Assembly (NCBI GenBank): GCA_905214725.1
Contig: CAJMNH010000001.1
Location: forward strand, 1 to 64,000
From: an uncultured bacterium
GTDB taxonomy: Bacteria > Bacteroidota > Bacteroidia > Bacteroidales > Rikenellaceae
DNA length: 64,000 nucleotides
Reading direction: 5' to 3'
The notes beneath the pieces are model-generated. The model had not been told where the DNA came from and searched no databases. It saw only the letters and a program-made list of their open reading frames with translations. The translations under genes were made by a program, and so were the position numbers. Shown piece after piece: positions 1-9,630 of the stretch (positions are counted from its first letter, which is position 1; every line of letters begins with the position of its first letter).

Positions 1-1037
<1,037 letters not shown>

Positions 1038-1058
1038 TTTCGACGATCTGATCGACGG

Positions 1059-1097
1059 AGCCGGTTGCCATAGGGCGCCGGCTTCGCTGTTTTTTTT
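1059..1097 (+). terminator. Rho-independent terminator after the helicase
   Basis: AGCCGG (1059-1064) can pair with CCGGCT (1078-1083), the stem extending inward past one bulge. An eight-T run at 1090-1097 follows a few bases later. It lies 22 bp after the helicase stop codon. Confidence 0.6.
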
Positions 1098-1151
1098 CGG
1101 TCGGTTAAAATATTTCCGTTCGTCGTTCGTCAGCATAAATGAGAGAGATCG

Positions 1152-1745
1152 ATGAAGATGAAAAATGAAAACTCAGAAAGATACGATAACGAATGCGGCG
1201 AACGCCGATCGTCTCCCCGACTTTTGCTTTATACTTTCGATTGCTGCGGCTGCGGCCGCTGTGTCGAAAGTTGCCCGCAGGGAGTGCTGCAATTGGTCGA
1301 TAACGGTCGCTGCCGTTTCGTGCAGGCGGTCGACGAACAGCGTTGCACCGCGTGCGGCCGTTGTGTCGGGGTTTGCCGGAATGAAGCTATAAAACTTTAT
1401 AAAAAAGAGAATATGAAAAATTACGGAAGAAAGGCCGGATTCGGCCTGCTGTGGCTGGGCCTGCTTGCTGCCGGCGTGGCGTTGGTGATGGTGTTGTGGA
1501 ATGCGCTTGTCCCCGGGATTATCGGCTGGCAGCCGATCGGTTATTGGCAGGCGCTGGGATTGATGCTGCTCACACGGCTGCTGTTCGGTCATTTCGGACG
1601 GCCCTTTATGCCGCACGGCGGTCACCGCCGTCTCCATGAGATGATGCGCGGCATGTCGCACGAAGAGAAACGGGAGTTTATCCGCCGCCGCATGCGCGGC
1701 ATCTGCCGCCGTGAAGGCGCTGCCGCAGATGACGCAGAAGCGTGA
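1152..1745 (+). CDS. Two-cluster ferredoxin domain fused to a small membrane protein
   Basis: A 197-residue protein. Residues 31-41 give C-x2-C-x2-C-x3-C-P and residues 65-75 a second C-x2-C-x2-C-x3-C, the signature of a bacterial 2[4Fe-4S] ferredoxin. After Met88 the protein changes: hydrophobic segments at about 97-121 and 131-147, then a His/Arg-rich cytosolic tail with a MSHEEKREF-type motif. From memory of the phylum, stand-alone proteins like the part after Met88 are often found next to ECF sigma genes, so this looks like a fusion; an internal start at 1413 is possible. The 3' end overlaps the sigma factor gene by 17 nt, suggesting translational coupling. An electron-transfer or redox-sensing role is inference. 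Confidence 0.8.
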   Translation: MKMKNENSERYDNECGERRSSPRLLLYTFDCCGCGRCVESCPQGVLQLVDNGRCRFVQAVDEQRCTACGRCVGVCRNEAIKLYKKENMKNYGRKAGFGLLWLGLLAAGVALVMVLWNALVPGIIGWQPIGYWQALGLMLLTRLLFGHFGRPFMPHGGHRRLHEMMRGMSHEEKREFIRRRMRGICRREGAAADDAEA

Positions 1746-2274
1746 TCCGGCGACGGTCTTCGAGCGTTACAGACGGCAACTGCTGGCTTTCATCTCGCGT
1801 CGCGTCGGCCCCGAAACCGACAGCGAGGATATTTTGCAGGAGGTCTTTCTGCGTTTCGTACAGACCGACGCCGTCAATCCCATTTCGCAGGTCGCGGCGT
1901 GGCTGTTCCGCGTAGCTCGCAATCGGATTGTCGATACGGGCCGCAAACAGCGCGAGCAGTCGTTGCCGGCAGTGAGAGACGATGACGATGCGTTGCTATA
2001 CGAAGTGACGGATTTTTTGATCGATGATAATGGATCGCCCGATATGGAACTGATACGCACGACAATATGGGAGGAAATGACGGCTGTTCTGGACGAATTG
2101 CCGACGGAACAGCGCGACGCTTTTTTGCTGACGGAGGTGGAGGGCTTCTCGTTTCGGGAATTGTCGGAAGATACGGGAATTCCGGTGGCGACGCTTCTCT
2201 CTCGCAAACATTACGCAGTGAAGCATCTGCGCCGACGATTGGCCGATCTTTATGTGGCGTTGTTGGAGGATTGA
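1729..2274 (+). CDS. ECF-type RNA polymerase sigma factor
   Basis: The 181-residue protein has a sigma region 2 near the N-terminus (motif DSEDILQEVFLRF) and a region 4 helix-turn-helix near the C-terminus (LPTEQRDAF, FSFRELSEDTGIPVATLLSR). Region 3 is absent, as in extracytoplasmic-function sigma factors. A GTG at 1711 would add six residues; the ATG at 1729 is preferred because the sigma fold begins directly after it. It overlaps the membrane ferredoxin upstream. No recognisable anti-sigma factor is adjacent, so the upstream membrane protein is the only local candidate regulator (inference). Its 3' end overlaps the convergent mutY by 25 bp. Confidence 0.88.
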   Translation: MTQKRDPATVFERYRRQLLAFISRRVGPETDSEDILQEVFLRFVQTDAVNPISQVAAWLFRVARNRIVDTGRKQREQSLPAVRDDDDALLYEVTDFLIDDNGSPDMELIRTTIWEEMTAVLDELPTEQRDAFLLTEVEGFSFRELSEDTGIPVATLLSRKHYAVKHLRRRLADLYVALLED

Positions 2275-3326
2275 TCTCGACCAATTCGTTCGAAATAACG
2301 ATCCAGCAGGCGCGGAATCGCATACTCTTCCATGTTTTCTTTCGCCGAGAGCAACCATCGTCCGGCGGCGGAAGGCCACCGTTCGAGTTCGAGTCGGTGA
2401 TACACTGCGTGGAGAGTCTGGTGCGACAACTGATGCTTGGGCATACGGGTCGTTTGCAGCAGGCGGTAGGAATGCGCGCCGAACAATTCGCGGAAGGTCT
2501 CCGTCGCGATCAGTTCCGTGAAATCCAGCGGCCGGTCGCTTTCGATCGCCGGCAGATCGTATAACCCCTGCCAGATATCTCCTTTCGGGCGTCGCCGCAG
2601 TGCGATACGGCCGTTGCATTCCAAATGAAGATAGTTCAGAAAGCGGGGACGCACTTGTGTTTTACCCTCCTTGACCGGACGTTCGGCGACGGTTCCGGCA
2701 GCATGGGCGAGGCACTTGTCCAGAAGCGGACAATCGTCGCAGAGGGGATTGACAGGCGTGCATTGCAGCGCGCCGAAATCCATGATCGCCTGATTGTAGA
2801 GCGCCGGTCGCCGCCGGTCGAGTTGTTCGGCGGCCAGTGCGGCGAAGGCTTTGCGCCCTGCACCCGTGTCGATCGCGAGATTGAGATCGAACAGCCGCGA
2901 CAGCACGCGGTAGACATTGCCGTCGACTACGGCATGCGGAGCGTCGTAGGCGAACGAGCAGACGGCCGCCGCCGTATAGTCGCCTATGCCTTTTAGTGCG
3001 CGTACGTCGGCGTATTCGACCGGAAAACAACCGTTGTATCGTGAGACGATCTGTCGGGCTGCTGCGCGGAGGTTGCGCGCCCGACTGTAATAACCCAATC
3101 CCTGCCAGAGTTTCAGCACTTCGTCTTCGGCGGCGGCCGCCAAGGCTTCGACATCGGGAAACCGCTCGACGAACCGCAGATAATAATCCATGCCCTGAAC
3201 GATTCGCGTCTGTTGGAGGATTATCTCCGATAACCAGATACGGTAGGGATCGCGTGTCCGCCGCCACGGCAGATCGCGGCCGTTGACCGTATACCAGTCG
3301 ATCAGTCTGTCGGCAATTTCATTCAT
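2250..3326 (-). CDS. mutY: A/G-specific adenine DNA glycosylase MutY
   Basis: Removes adenine mispaired with 8-oxoguanine in base-excision repair. The 358-residue protein shows the HhH-GPD fold: catalytic-type Glu34 in WLSEIILQQT, the helix-hairpin-helix LKGIGDYTA (111-119) and Asp135 in VDGNVYR. The [4Fe-4S] loop is C189-x6-C196-x2-C199-x5-C205, and a C-terminal NUDIX-like MutT domain follows. The frame stays open to 3482, but Met at 3326 (MNEIADRL) matches the family start. A -7 box (TACTTTTG, complement of 3334-3341) is so close that the mRNA would be nearly leaderless. Confidence 0.95.
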   Translation of the reverse strand: MNEIADRLIDWYTVNGRDLPWRRTRDPYRIWLSEIILQQTRIVQGMDYYLRFVERFPDVEALAAAAEDEVLKLWQGLGYYSRARNLRAAARQIVSRYNGCFPVEYADVRALKGIGDYTAAAVCSFAYDAPHAVVDGNVYRVLSRLFDLNLAIDTGAGRKAFAALAAEQLDRRRPALYNQAIMDFGALQCTPVNPLCDDCPLLDKCLAHAAGTVAERPVKEGKTQVRPRFLNYLHLECNGRIALRRRPKGDIWQGLYDLPAIESDRPLDFTELIATETFRELFGAHSYRLLQTTRMPKHQLSHQTLHAVYHRLELERWPSAAGRWLLSAKENMEEYAIPRLLDRYFERIGRDQSSNNAT

Positions 3327-3750
3327 CGGAAGACAAAAGTAGTAAAAAAACAACTGCGCGGAACACATTCGTTCGGAATTCCGTAGGGTCGTATTGCGGA
3401 GATCGAGCGAGGCCGGCCTCTTCGTTTCGGTATCTTCCCCTCTTTTGCAATTATTCCTGAGGTTAAAGTTATCGGCTGGCAATGAGAAATATATCCTGAT
3501 TCAGCGTGCGTTTTTTCGCCGTTCGATTCCGATTTTCGGAATCACGTATACCGGCGTTTCGGATTGTTTGCCGCCTTTTCGGTTCGGGTAAAGGCTTGTT
3601 TTTAAATGATTACCTTAATTTGTCGATTAGGCAATTTCATATTGTATTTAATGCAATTTCATCCTTCTGATAATCGGAATAATAGCAAATAAATAATATG
3701 TTTTATTGCATTTGGAATTCTTGCTTAATAGATTGATATACAATATTTTA

Positions 3751-3760
3751 GGGGGGGGGG
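3751..3760. repeat. G10 homopolymer upstream of the locus promoter
   Basis: Ten consecutive G residues in an otherwise AT-rich intergenic stretch, ending 18 bp before the -33 region of the polysaccharide-locus promoter. Tracts of this length are prone to slipped-strand length change; here that would alter spacing upstream of the promoter. Confidence 0.9.
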
Positions 3761-3778
3761 TATTTTTGGGGATGAAAA

Positions 3779-3811
3779 AGTTGCTGGAATTAAATAAATT
3801 ATCTACCTTTG
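3779..3811 (+). promoter_or_regulatory. Promoter of the polysaccharide locus
   Basis: TACCTTTG at 3804-3811 matches the Bacteroidetes -7 consensus TAnnTTTG exactly. A -33 type TTG lies at 3781-3783, 20 bp upstream. Transcription would start near 3818, giving a leader of about 145 nt before the UpxY-like gene, which fits regulators of this family acting on the 5' leader. Confidence 0.75.
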
Positions 3812-3964
3812 TAAACAGTTTTGCATCTTTCGCGTATATAGGACAGATGTGAGAATTTAAACATTTCAAACTTTTGGCAGACCGTTCAAATGGCTGCCAG
3901 CCAACGTTTTGTGACGTATGGTGTCCTGAGATTGTATACCTAATGCAAATATCGGAATCCATCA

Positions 3965-4489
3965 ATGAGTAACGAACAGCGACACTGGTATATCGTTCGG
4001 GCGACTTACAGTCGCGAGATGTCGGTCAAGCGTTATTTCGACCGGTTGAAAGTTCGCAGTTATATACCGATGCGTTATGTAGAAACGGAATTGAACGGTC
4101 GAAAGCGTTTGGTGCAGCGTCCGGTTGTCCATAACCTCGTTTTCGTGCGTATCACGCCCGCATGGTTGCTGAAAATCCGTCAAACGAGCGCCCTTCCCAT
4201 CGGCTTCTATTACGATCGGGAGAGTCGGGAGCCGGCCGTGGTTCCCGACAAGGAGATGGATGATTTCATCTATGTAACCGGCGGCGGGTTCGAGGATACG
4301 CAACTGATCGACCTGCAACGGGAGCAACTCGAAGCGGGTGATCGGGTACGTATTACGGAAGGTGTTTTTAAAGGTGTGGAGGGGGAGTATCTCCGCTATA
4401 AGAGCAAGCAGCGCGTCGTGGTAAAAGTTCTGGGTTTGCTTGCCGTCGCTACGGCCGAAATTCCGGCCCGTTTTGTTGAGAAAATCTAA
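3965..4489 (+). CDS. UpxY-type NusG-like transcription antiterminator
   Basis: A 174-residue NusG paralogue. The NGN domain begins with RHWYIVRATYSREMSVKRYF, the usual opening of UpxY proteins. A KOW motif lies near residues 119-141 (LEAGDRVRITEGVFKGVEG). In Bacteroides, UpxY proteins are encoded first in each capsular polysaccharide operon and prevent early termination of that operon by acting in the leader RNA. Its position here, first gene after a promoter and long leader and 15 bp before ugd, fits that role. No UpxZ-like inhibitor gene follows it. Confidence 0.9.
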   Translation: MSNEQRHWYIVRATYSREMSVKRYFDRLKVRSYIPMRYVETELNGRKRLVQRPVVHNLVFVRITPAWLLKIRQTSALPIGFYYDRESREPAVVPDKEMDDFIYVTGGGFEDTQLIDLQREQLEAGDRVRITEGVFKGVEGEYLRYKSKQRVVVKVLGLLAVATAEIPARFVEKI

Positions 4490-4504
4490 AACAACATACT
4501 GATT

Positions 4505-5815
4505 ATGAATATTTCGATTGTAGGTACGGGCTACGTCGGACTGGTGTCGGGCGCCTGCTTTGCAGAGATGGGCATCGACGTGACGTGCGTCGATATCGAT
4601 GAAAAGAAGATCGATCGCCTGCTGGCTGGCGAAGTGCCGATTTACGAGCCGGGACTCGACGATCTGGTCAAGCGGAATGTAGAAGCAGGGCGTTTGCATT
4701 TCACGACCGACCTTCGCAGCTGTCTGGATCAGGTGGAGGTCGTCTTTTCGGCTGTCGGCACGCCGCCCGACGAGGACGGATCGGCCGACCTGCGTTACGT
4801 GCTGGAGGTGGCTCGTACGTTCGGCCGCAACATCAACAAATATACGATTCTGGTCACCAAGTCGACTGTGCCCGTAGGAACTGCCAAAAAGGTCAAGGCT
4901 GCTATTCAGGAGGAGCTGGACAAACGCGGCGCGAAGATTCCGTTCGAGGTGGCTTCGAATCCCGAGTTCCTGAAGGAGGGTGCGGCGATCAAGGACTTCA
5001 TGTCGCCCGACCGGATCGTTATCGGTACGGAGTCGGAGCGCGCTCGGAAAGTGATGACGCGGTTATACCGTCCTTTCCAGATCAATAACTTCCGTATCTA
5101 TTTCATGGATATACCCTCGGCCGAGATGACCAAGTATGCAGCCAATGCGATGCTTGCTACCCGGATCTCGTTTATGAACGATATTGCCAATCTTTGCGAC
5201 ATCGTAGGGGCCAACGTCGATATGGTTCGAAAGGGAATCGGAGCGGATGCCCGTATCGGGAGTAAATTCCTCTATTCGGGATGCGGTTATGGAGGTTCCT
5301 GTTTCCCGAAGGATGTAAAGGCTTTGGCGCGCACCGGAAAAGAAAACGGATATACGATGGGCGTGATCGAAGCGGTCGAGGCTGTGAACGAACGGCAGAA
5401 AGAGATCGTCGTGCAGAAACTCAAGGCTGAACTGGGTGATCTTCGAGGCAAGACCGTCGCTTTATGGGGACTTGCCTTCAAACCCGAAACCGACGATATG
5501 CGCGAGGCTCCGGCACTGGTGGTCATAGACCGTCTGATCGAGGCCGGCGCTGTGGTGAAGGTTTACGATCCGGTGGCAATGGACGAATGCCGTCGACGTG
5601 TCGGAGACTCGGTAGTTTATTGCAACGATATGTACGAAGCGGTGATCGATGCTTCGGCGCTTGTCCTGCTTACCGAGTGGAAGCAGTTCCGCGTGCCCTC
5701 GTGGTCGGTCATTAAGAAAGTCATGGTCAATCCGCTGGTGATCGACGGCCGCAATATCTATGATAAAACCGAATTGGTCGCGGAGGGATTTACCTATAAG
5801 GCGATTGGGAAATAA
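4505..5815 (+). CDS. ugd: UDP-glucose 6-dehydrogenase
   Basis: Oxidises UDP-glucose to UDP-glucuronate with two NAD+. The 436-residue protein has the N-terminal Rossmann motif GTGYVGLVSG (7-16). The central domain carries the catalytic cysteine, Cys266 in GCGYGGSCFPKD. The C-terminal UDP-binding domain includes ALWGLAFKPETDDMREAP. The sequence type is UDP-glucose rather than ManNAc dehydrogenase, although close paralogues differ mainly in substrate, so this part is family inference. Its stop overlaps the start of the next gene by one base (TAATG), tying it to the epimerase. Confidence 0.93.
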   Translation: MNISIVGTGYVGLVSGACFAEMGIDVTCVDIDEKKIDRLLAGEVPIYEPGLDDLVKRNVEAGRLHFTTDLRSCLDQVEVVFSAVGTPPDEDGSADLRYVLEVARTFGRNINKYTILVTKSTVPVGTAKKVKAAIQEELDKRGAKIPFEVASNPEFLKEGAAIKDFMSPDRIVIGTESERARKVMTRLYRPFQINNFRIYFMDIPSAEMTKYAANAMLATRISFMNDIANLCDIVGANVDMVRKGIGADARIGSKFLYSGCGYGGSCFPKDVKALARTGKENGYTMGVIEAVEAVNERQKEIVVQKLKAELGDLRGKTVALWGLAFKPETDDMREAPALVVIDRLIEAGAVVKVYDPVAMDECRRRVGDSVVYCNDMYEAVIDASALVLLTEWKQFRVPSWSVIKKVMVNPLVIDGRNIYDKTELVAEGFTYKAIGK

Positions 5816-6819
5816 TGAAGATACTGGTTACGGGCGCCGCCGGATTTATCGGTTACCACCTTATTGTAAGGTTGTTGTCCGAAGGACATGAAATCGTCGG
5901 ATTGGATTGCATCAACGATTATTACGACGTTCGTTTAAAATACGGCCGTCTGGCTCGAATCGGGATCGAGCGTTCGACGATTACAACCGGCCGGATCGTA
6001 AAAAGTTCCAACAATCCTTCTTTTCGGTTTGTGAAAGTGGCATTGGAGGAGCGCGAAGCGCTTCAGAGCCTTTTTCGGGAAGAACGATTCGACTGCGTGA
6101 TCAATCTTGCCGCGCAGGCCGGTGTGCGTTATTCGCTCGAAAATCCGTATGCTTATGTCGAAAGCAATATTGTAGGGTTTGTCAATCTGTTGGAGTGCTG
6201 TCGCCATTATCCCGTCCGGCATCTTTTGTACGCTTCGTCGAGCTCCGTCTATGGCGGCAATACAAAAGTGCCTTTTTCGGAAACGGATAGCGTCGACAAT
6301 CCGGTGTCTTTATATGCCGCAACGAAAAAATCCGGTGAACTGATGGCCCATGTTTATGCGAAACTATACAAAGTTCCGTCGACAGGTCTGCGTTTTTTCA
6401 CAGTCTATGGGCCTTGGGGACGACCGGATATGGCGCCGATGCTTTTCACGAAAGCGATCCTAGCCGGAGAACCGATCAAGGTCTTCAATAACGGAGACCT
6501 TTCGCGCGATTTCACCTATATCGACGATATTGTCGAAGGGGTGATGCGCATTCTTTGCCGTGTACCTTCAGGCGAAGTTCCGACCGATATTTACAATATC
6601 GGGTGCGGGCATCCCTTGCCGTTGATGGAATTTATCCATACGCTCGAAGATGCGCTTGGTAAAAAAGCGCAGATGACGATGCTCCCGATGCAAAAGGGTG
6701 ATGTCTATACGACCTATGCCGATACGACGAAACTTCAGAAAGCAGTCGGGTACCATCCCGAAACTTCTTTGAAAGAGGGAATTATCCGATTTGTGGCATG
6801 GTATAAAGAATTTGTTTGA
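5815..6819 (+). CDS. UDP-glucuronate 4-epimerase-like SDR protein
   Basis: An extended short-chain dehydrogenase of 334 residues. The NAD-binding motif is GAAGFIG (7-13), and the catalytic pair is Tyr167-x3-Lys171 in SLYAATKKSGE. The stretch LDCINDYYDVRLK after the second beta strand and FFTVYGPWGRPDMA are typical of UDP-glucuronate 4-epimerases (CapI/GAE group), which give UDP-galacturonate. Directly coupled to ugd by a one-base overlap, so the pair would supply UDP-GlcA and UDP-GalA to the repeat unit. Specificity is inferred from family resemblance. Confidence 0.87.
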   Translation: MKILVTGAAGFIGYHLIVRLLSEGHEIVGLDCINDYYDVRLKYGRLARIGIERSTITTGRIVKSSNNPSFRFVKVALEEREALQSLFREERFDCVINLAAQAGVRYSLENPYAYVESNIVGFVNLLECCRHYPVRHLLYASSSSVYGGNTKVPFSETDSVDNPVSLYAATKKSGELMAHVYAKLYKVPSTGLRFFTVYGPWGRPDMAPMLFTKAILAGEPIKVFNNGDLSRDFTYIDDIVEGVMRILCRVPSGEVPTDIYNIGCGHPLPLMEFIHTLEDALGKKAQMTMLPMQKGDVYTTYADTTKLQKAVGYHPETSLKEGIIRFVAWYKEFV

Positions 6820-6830
6820 GTTTGTGTTTT

Positions 6831-8048
6831 ATGGAAACAGGACAATCCGTTTTGAATATCGGGCTTTTAGGTGCCGAACCGGTTAGTGGGAATAAAGGTT
6901 GTGAGGCATTGACTTATTCAACATTGTATTTATTGGAAGAGATTGCGCAAAATAAACGTATTCATTTCAATTATTACATTCTGAATGGATATAGACAGGC
7001 AAGAAGAGTCCGATTTCAGATAGGTTTGCGATCGATTCCCGTTGAAATTCTGCCTCTACCTGGTTTTGATACGTTGTCTAATGCGATTTATACGATTGCT
7101 CGCGCTCGCTATATCCCTAAATATTTGAATCTGGATTATGTGTTGGCGATCGGCTTGGGGGATAGTTTCGCAGATATTTACGGAAAAGATAATTTTTTTA
7201 AAATTAACAATCCAATTCGGCTGTTTGAGCGATTGGGGAAGCGTGTGATTTTTATACCTCAGACGATTGGACCTTTTAGTGAGAAACGAACATTGAATGC
7301 CGCCATAAAATCGTTGAATGCCGCTGTTGGTATCATGACGAGGGATGTTTTAAGTACAGCTTTGGTTCGACAATATACAAATCAAAAACGGGTTGATGAG
7401 ATTATTGATGTCGCTTTTGCGTTGCCCTATGAACGAACTGAAATTTCGGGGGAAGGGAAAATTTTACAGATTGGTTTGAATGTTTCGGCATTACTTTGGA
7501 GAGACGAAGGCCGGATCCGTTTCAACCTAATGTCGGATTATCAACGGTTGATTCGATCTTTACTGGATTTTTTTTTATCATACCCTGATATTCGAATTCA
7601 TCTAGTTCCTCATGTCGTATACGGGGATGCTTTAACAATAGATGATTACAATATTTCGTATCATTTACAGCGGGAATATCAAGATGATCGGATTATCCTT
7701 GCTCCATTTTTCAAAGATCCCGTTTTGGCAAAATCTTATATTTCGAGGTTGGATTTCTTTGTTGGTGCACGTATGCATGCTTGTATTGCAGCATTTTCCT
7801 CGGGAACTCCGGTGTTTCCGCTTGCATATAGCCGCAAGTTTGGCGGCCTTTTTCAGAAAACTCTTCTCTATCCTTATATGGGCGACCTGACGACGATGGA
7901 TGAGTCTATGATTTTAAAGGCAGTTCGAACTGCATTCGAGGAGCGAGAGCAAATCTCAAAAATAACAAAAGAGAGAATGCGAACAGTTGTACAGGAGCGG
8001 TTAAATTTATTTAAGTCCGTATTGATGGATTATATGCAGATCAGATGA
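6831..8048 (+). CDS. Polysaccharide pyruvyl transferase family protein
   Basis: The 405-residue protein matches the WcaK/AmsJ family. Seen features: N-terminal GLLGAEPVSGNKGCEAL, GLGDSFADIYG, RVIFIPQTIGPF, a VPHV motif and the C-terminal GARMHACIAAFSSGTPVFPLAYSRKF. Members add pyruvate ketals to exopolysaccharide sugars, and some act on other acidic groups, so the exact acceptor is unknown. A TTG at 6816 would extend the frame into the preceding gene; the ATG at 6831 is the natural start. From here base composition drops to clearly AT-rich, unlike ugd and the epimerase. Confidence 0.85.
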   Translation: METGQSVLNIGLLGAEPVSGNKGCEALTYSTLYLLEEIAQNKRIHFNYYILNGYRQARRVRFQIGLRSIPVEILPLPGFDTLSNAIYTIARARYIPKYLNLDYVLAIGLGDSFADIYGKDNFFKINNPIRLFERLGKRVIFIPQTIGPFSEKRTLNAAIKSLNAAVGIMTRDVLSTALVRQYTNQKRVDEIIDVAFALPYERTEISGEGKILQIGLNVSALLWRDEGRIRFNLMSDYQRLIRSLLDFFLSYPDIRIHLVPHVVYGDALTIDDYNISYHLQREYQDDRIILAPFFKDPVLAKSYISRLDFFVGARMHACIAAFSSGTPVFPLAYSRKFGGLFQKTLLYPYMGDLTTMDESMILKAVRTAFEEREQISKITKERMRTVVQERLNLFKSVLMDYMQIR

Positions 8049-8986
8049 AGAAGTTTGTAAGACGTTGTATCGATTTTCTGCAGATCGCTCGTTACTATTG
8101 GGCTGATTATCGACAGTGTATTTGCTATTCGCGGACTACCGGTAGAGATTCCGAGGCGAAATCCATTGCGGAAATCATGCTGCTTATGCATGCGTTGGAA
8201 AAAGGGATGAGTTTTTCGGAAAAGAAAACGGAATTTGGCGGAGAGAAGGCCCGAGTTCTTGTACGGATTTTGCAAAAACATATTGAGACATATGGCTTAA
8301 GCGATAGAGTTTGTGTGGCTCTTTCCATTTTGAATGCTTATTTAGCTGATCCTCATTCAACAAGTCAGCCACAGATTCGAAGTGAGATTTTCGCTTTGAT
8401 CGAGCGATATTCCTCTAAAATAGATTTTTCTTGCGGTGGCGCCAAACGTATTGGAATGCCGGATTTCGATCTATCCTATGATCAGCTTGTAGCTTTTTTC
8501 GATAGTCGAGTTAGCGTTAGAGACTATGCGGATGCTCCTATTACAGACTCCGAAATTGAATGCGCTAAACGGATTGCTATGACTACGCCTAGCGCCTGCA
8601 ATCGTCAGGCATCACGAGTGTATGCAGTACGTGATAAAAAGATGATGGCACAGCTTTTTGCATTGCAGGGAGGTGATCAAGGATGGTGTCAACACGCTGC
8701 TGCCGTATTCATTGTGACAACTGATCTTTTATTTTTTGGAGGGTATTATGAACGTAATCAAGCTTACATCGACGGAGGCCTTTTTGCAATGAACTTTACG
8801 TTGGGGCTTCATGCTCAAAAAATAGCGAGTTGTTACAAAATGTATTTGCGCGATCCCCGCATGGACAGTGCGATCAAACGGCTTTGTGGAATCCAAGATT
8901 CTGAAATACCTATTGTATTGATACTTGCAGGGCATTATCTGCCATTGGCTCAGTCTCCTGTTTCACATAAATATTCATTAAAATGA
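8045..8986 (+). CDS. Nitroreductase-family flavoprotein of the polysaccharide locus
   Basis: A 313-residue protein. The first 150 residues are helical and not assigned. The C-terminal half is a nitroreductase fold, opening with DSRVSVRDYADAPI (about 153-166), then TTPSACNRQ, a typical FMN-contact segment, and a late segment ending IVLILAGHYL. Proteins of this shape recur in polysaccharide clusters beside pyruvyl transferases, but no reaction is established for them to my knowledge. Four-base overlap with the upstream gene and an ATGA overlap with the downstream acetyltransferase indicate one transcript. Confidence 0.78.
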   Translation: MKKFVRRCIDFLQIARYYWADYRQCICYSRTTGRDSEAKSIAEIMLLMHALEKGMSFSEKKTEFGGEKARVLVRILQKHIETYGLSDRVCVALSILNAYLADPHSTSQPQIRSEIFALIERYSSKIDFSCGGAKRIGMPDFDLSYDQLVAFFDSRVSVRDYADAPITDSEIECAKRIAMTTPSACNRQASRVYAVRDKKMMAQLFALQGGDQGWCQHAAAVFIVTTDLLFFGGYYERNQAYIDGGLFAMNFTLGLHAQKIASCYKMYLRDPRMDSAIKRLCGIQDSEIPIVLILAGHYLPLAQSPVSHKYSLK

Positions 8987-9630
8987 GTCGAGTTTTATAT
9001 TTGTTATACAAACACGTAAAGAATAGAAAGCTACGTGCTTTGATCGAGCGATTGATCGTACGTTTTGAAGACGGATACGCCTATTCTCCAACGATTCGGC
9101 GAATTTATCGGGATTTTTATCGGATAGAGATTGGTTATGGTACTATTGATGGATGTTTTTCTCTGGGAAATATTCGCCCGAATGTTGTGTTTGGTAACTA
9201 TTGTTCTATCGCATCTGGAGTTAAAATATTTCGTGCTAATCATCCTTATCATCGATTTACAACGCATCCGATTTTGTATGATCGGCGTTACGCCCCCCCC
9301 CTCCAAAAAAATCACTCGTTGTCTGATAATGCATTGATATACAAGAAGTTAACAGTCGGACACGATGTGTGGATTGGGGCGAATGCAATTATCCTGCCGG
9401 GTTGTTGCAATATCGGTAATGGCGCGATTATTGGGGCCGGTAGCATTGTCACTAAAGATGTTCCTCCTTATAGTATTGTTGCTGGAAATCCGGCACGAAT
9501 GATTCGCATGCGCTTTCCTCAACAGGTAATAGCTAGTTTAGAAGCAAGCGAGTGGTGGCTCCTTTCCAAAGCCGAATTGTCCAAATATGGATCGTCGTTC
9601 GATGAGATGACACATTTATGTAATGAATAA
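8983..9630 (+). CDS. Left-handed beta-helix O-acetyltransferase
   Basis: The 215-residue protein has hexapeptide repeats from about residue 50 onward (FGNYCSIASGVKIF, VGHDVWIGANAIILPG, IGNGAIIGAGSIVTKDV). It ends with the family motif PYSIVAGNPARMIRMRF. It belongs to the xenobiotic/maltose acetyltransferase-like group that transfers acetyl from acetyl-CoA to a hydroxyl or amino sugar. Residues 104-106 are encoded by a run of nine C (9293-9301); any slip there would truncate the enzyme before the second half of the helix and the C-terminal cap. The sugar target cannot be read from sequence. Confidence 0.87.
   Translation: MSRVLYLLYKHVKNRKLRALIERLIVRFEDGYAYSPTIRRIYRDFYRIEIGYGTIDGCFSLGNIRPNVVFGNYCSIASGVKIFRANHPYHRFTTHPILYDRRYAPPLQKNHSLSDNALIYKKLTVGHDVWIGANAIILPGCCNIGNGAIIGAGSIVTKDVPPYSIVAGNPARMIRMRFPQQVIASLEASEWWLLSKAELSKYGSSFDEMTHLCNE
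9293..9301. repeat. C9 homopolymer inside the acetyltransferase gene
   Basis: Nine consecutive C residues spanning codons 104-107 (Ala-Pro-Pro-Leu), immediately followed by a run of six A after CTCC. The gene is in frame at this length. A one-base gain or loss would shift the frame. Confidence 0.9.

Larger units (their letters stand above)
3327..3964. other. Intergenic region between mutY and the polysaccharide locus
   Basis: No supported gene. The half next to mutY holds its -7 box. From about 3590 the sequence becomes strongly AT-rich. It contains a short direct repeat (GCAATTTCAT near 3631 and 3651), a run of ten G at 3751-3760, a promoter at 3779-3811 and an untranslated leader of roughly 145 nt. 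The leader can form a hairpin (TGGCAG 3875-3880 with CTGCCA 3894-3899). The arms TATACAAT (about 3736) and ATTGTATA (about 3934) flank the promoter but are too short to argue for an invertible segment. Confidence 0.7.

Noticed and set aside
3394..3591. 65-codon frame in the intergenic region after mutY
   Set aside because: No start context, no family features, and it runs through the upstream region of mutY.
3736..3941. Possible invertible promoter flanked by TATACAAT/ATTGTATA
   Set aside because: The arms share only eight bases. Known Bacteroides invertible promoters have much longer arms, so this is probably chance.
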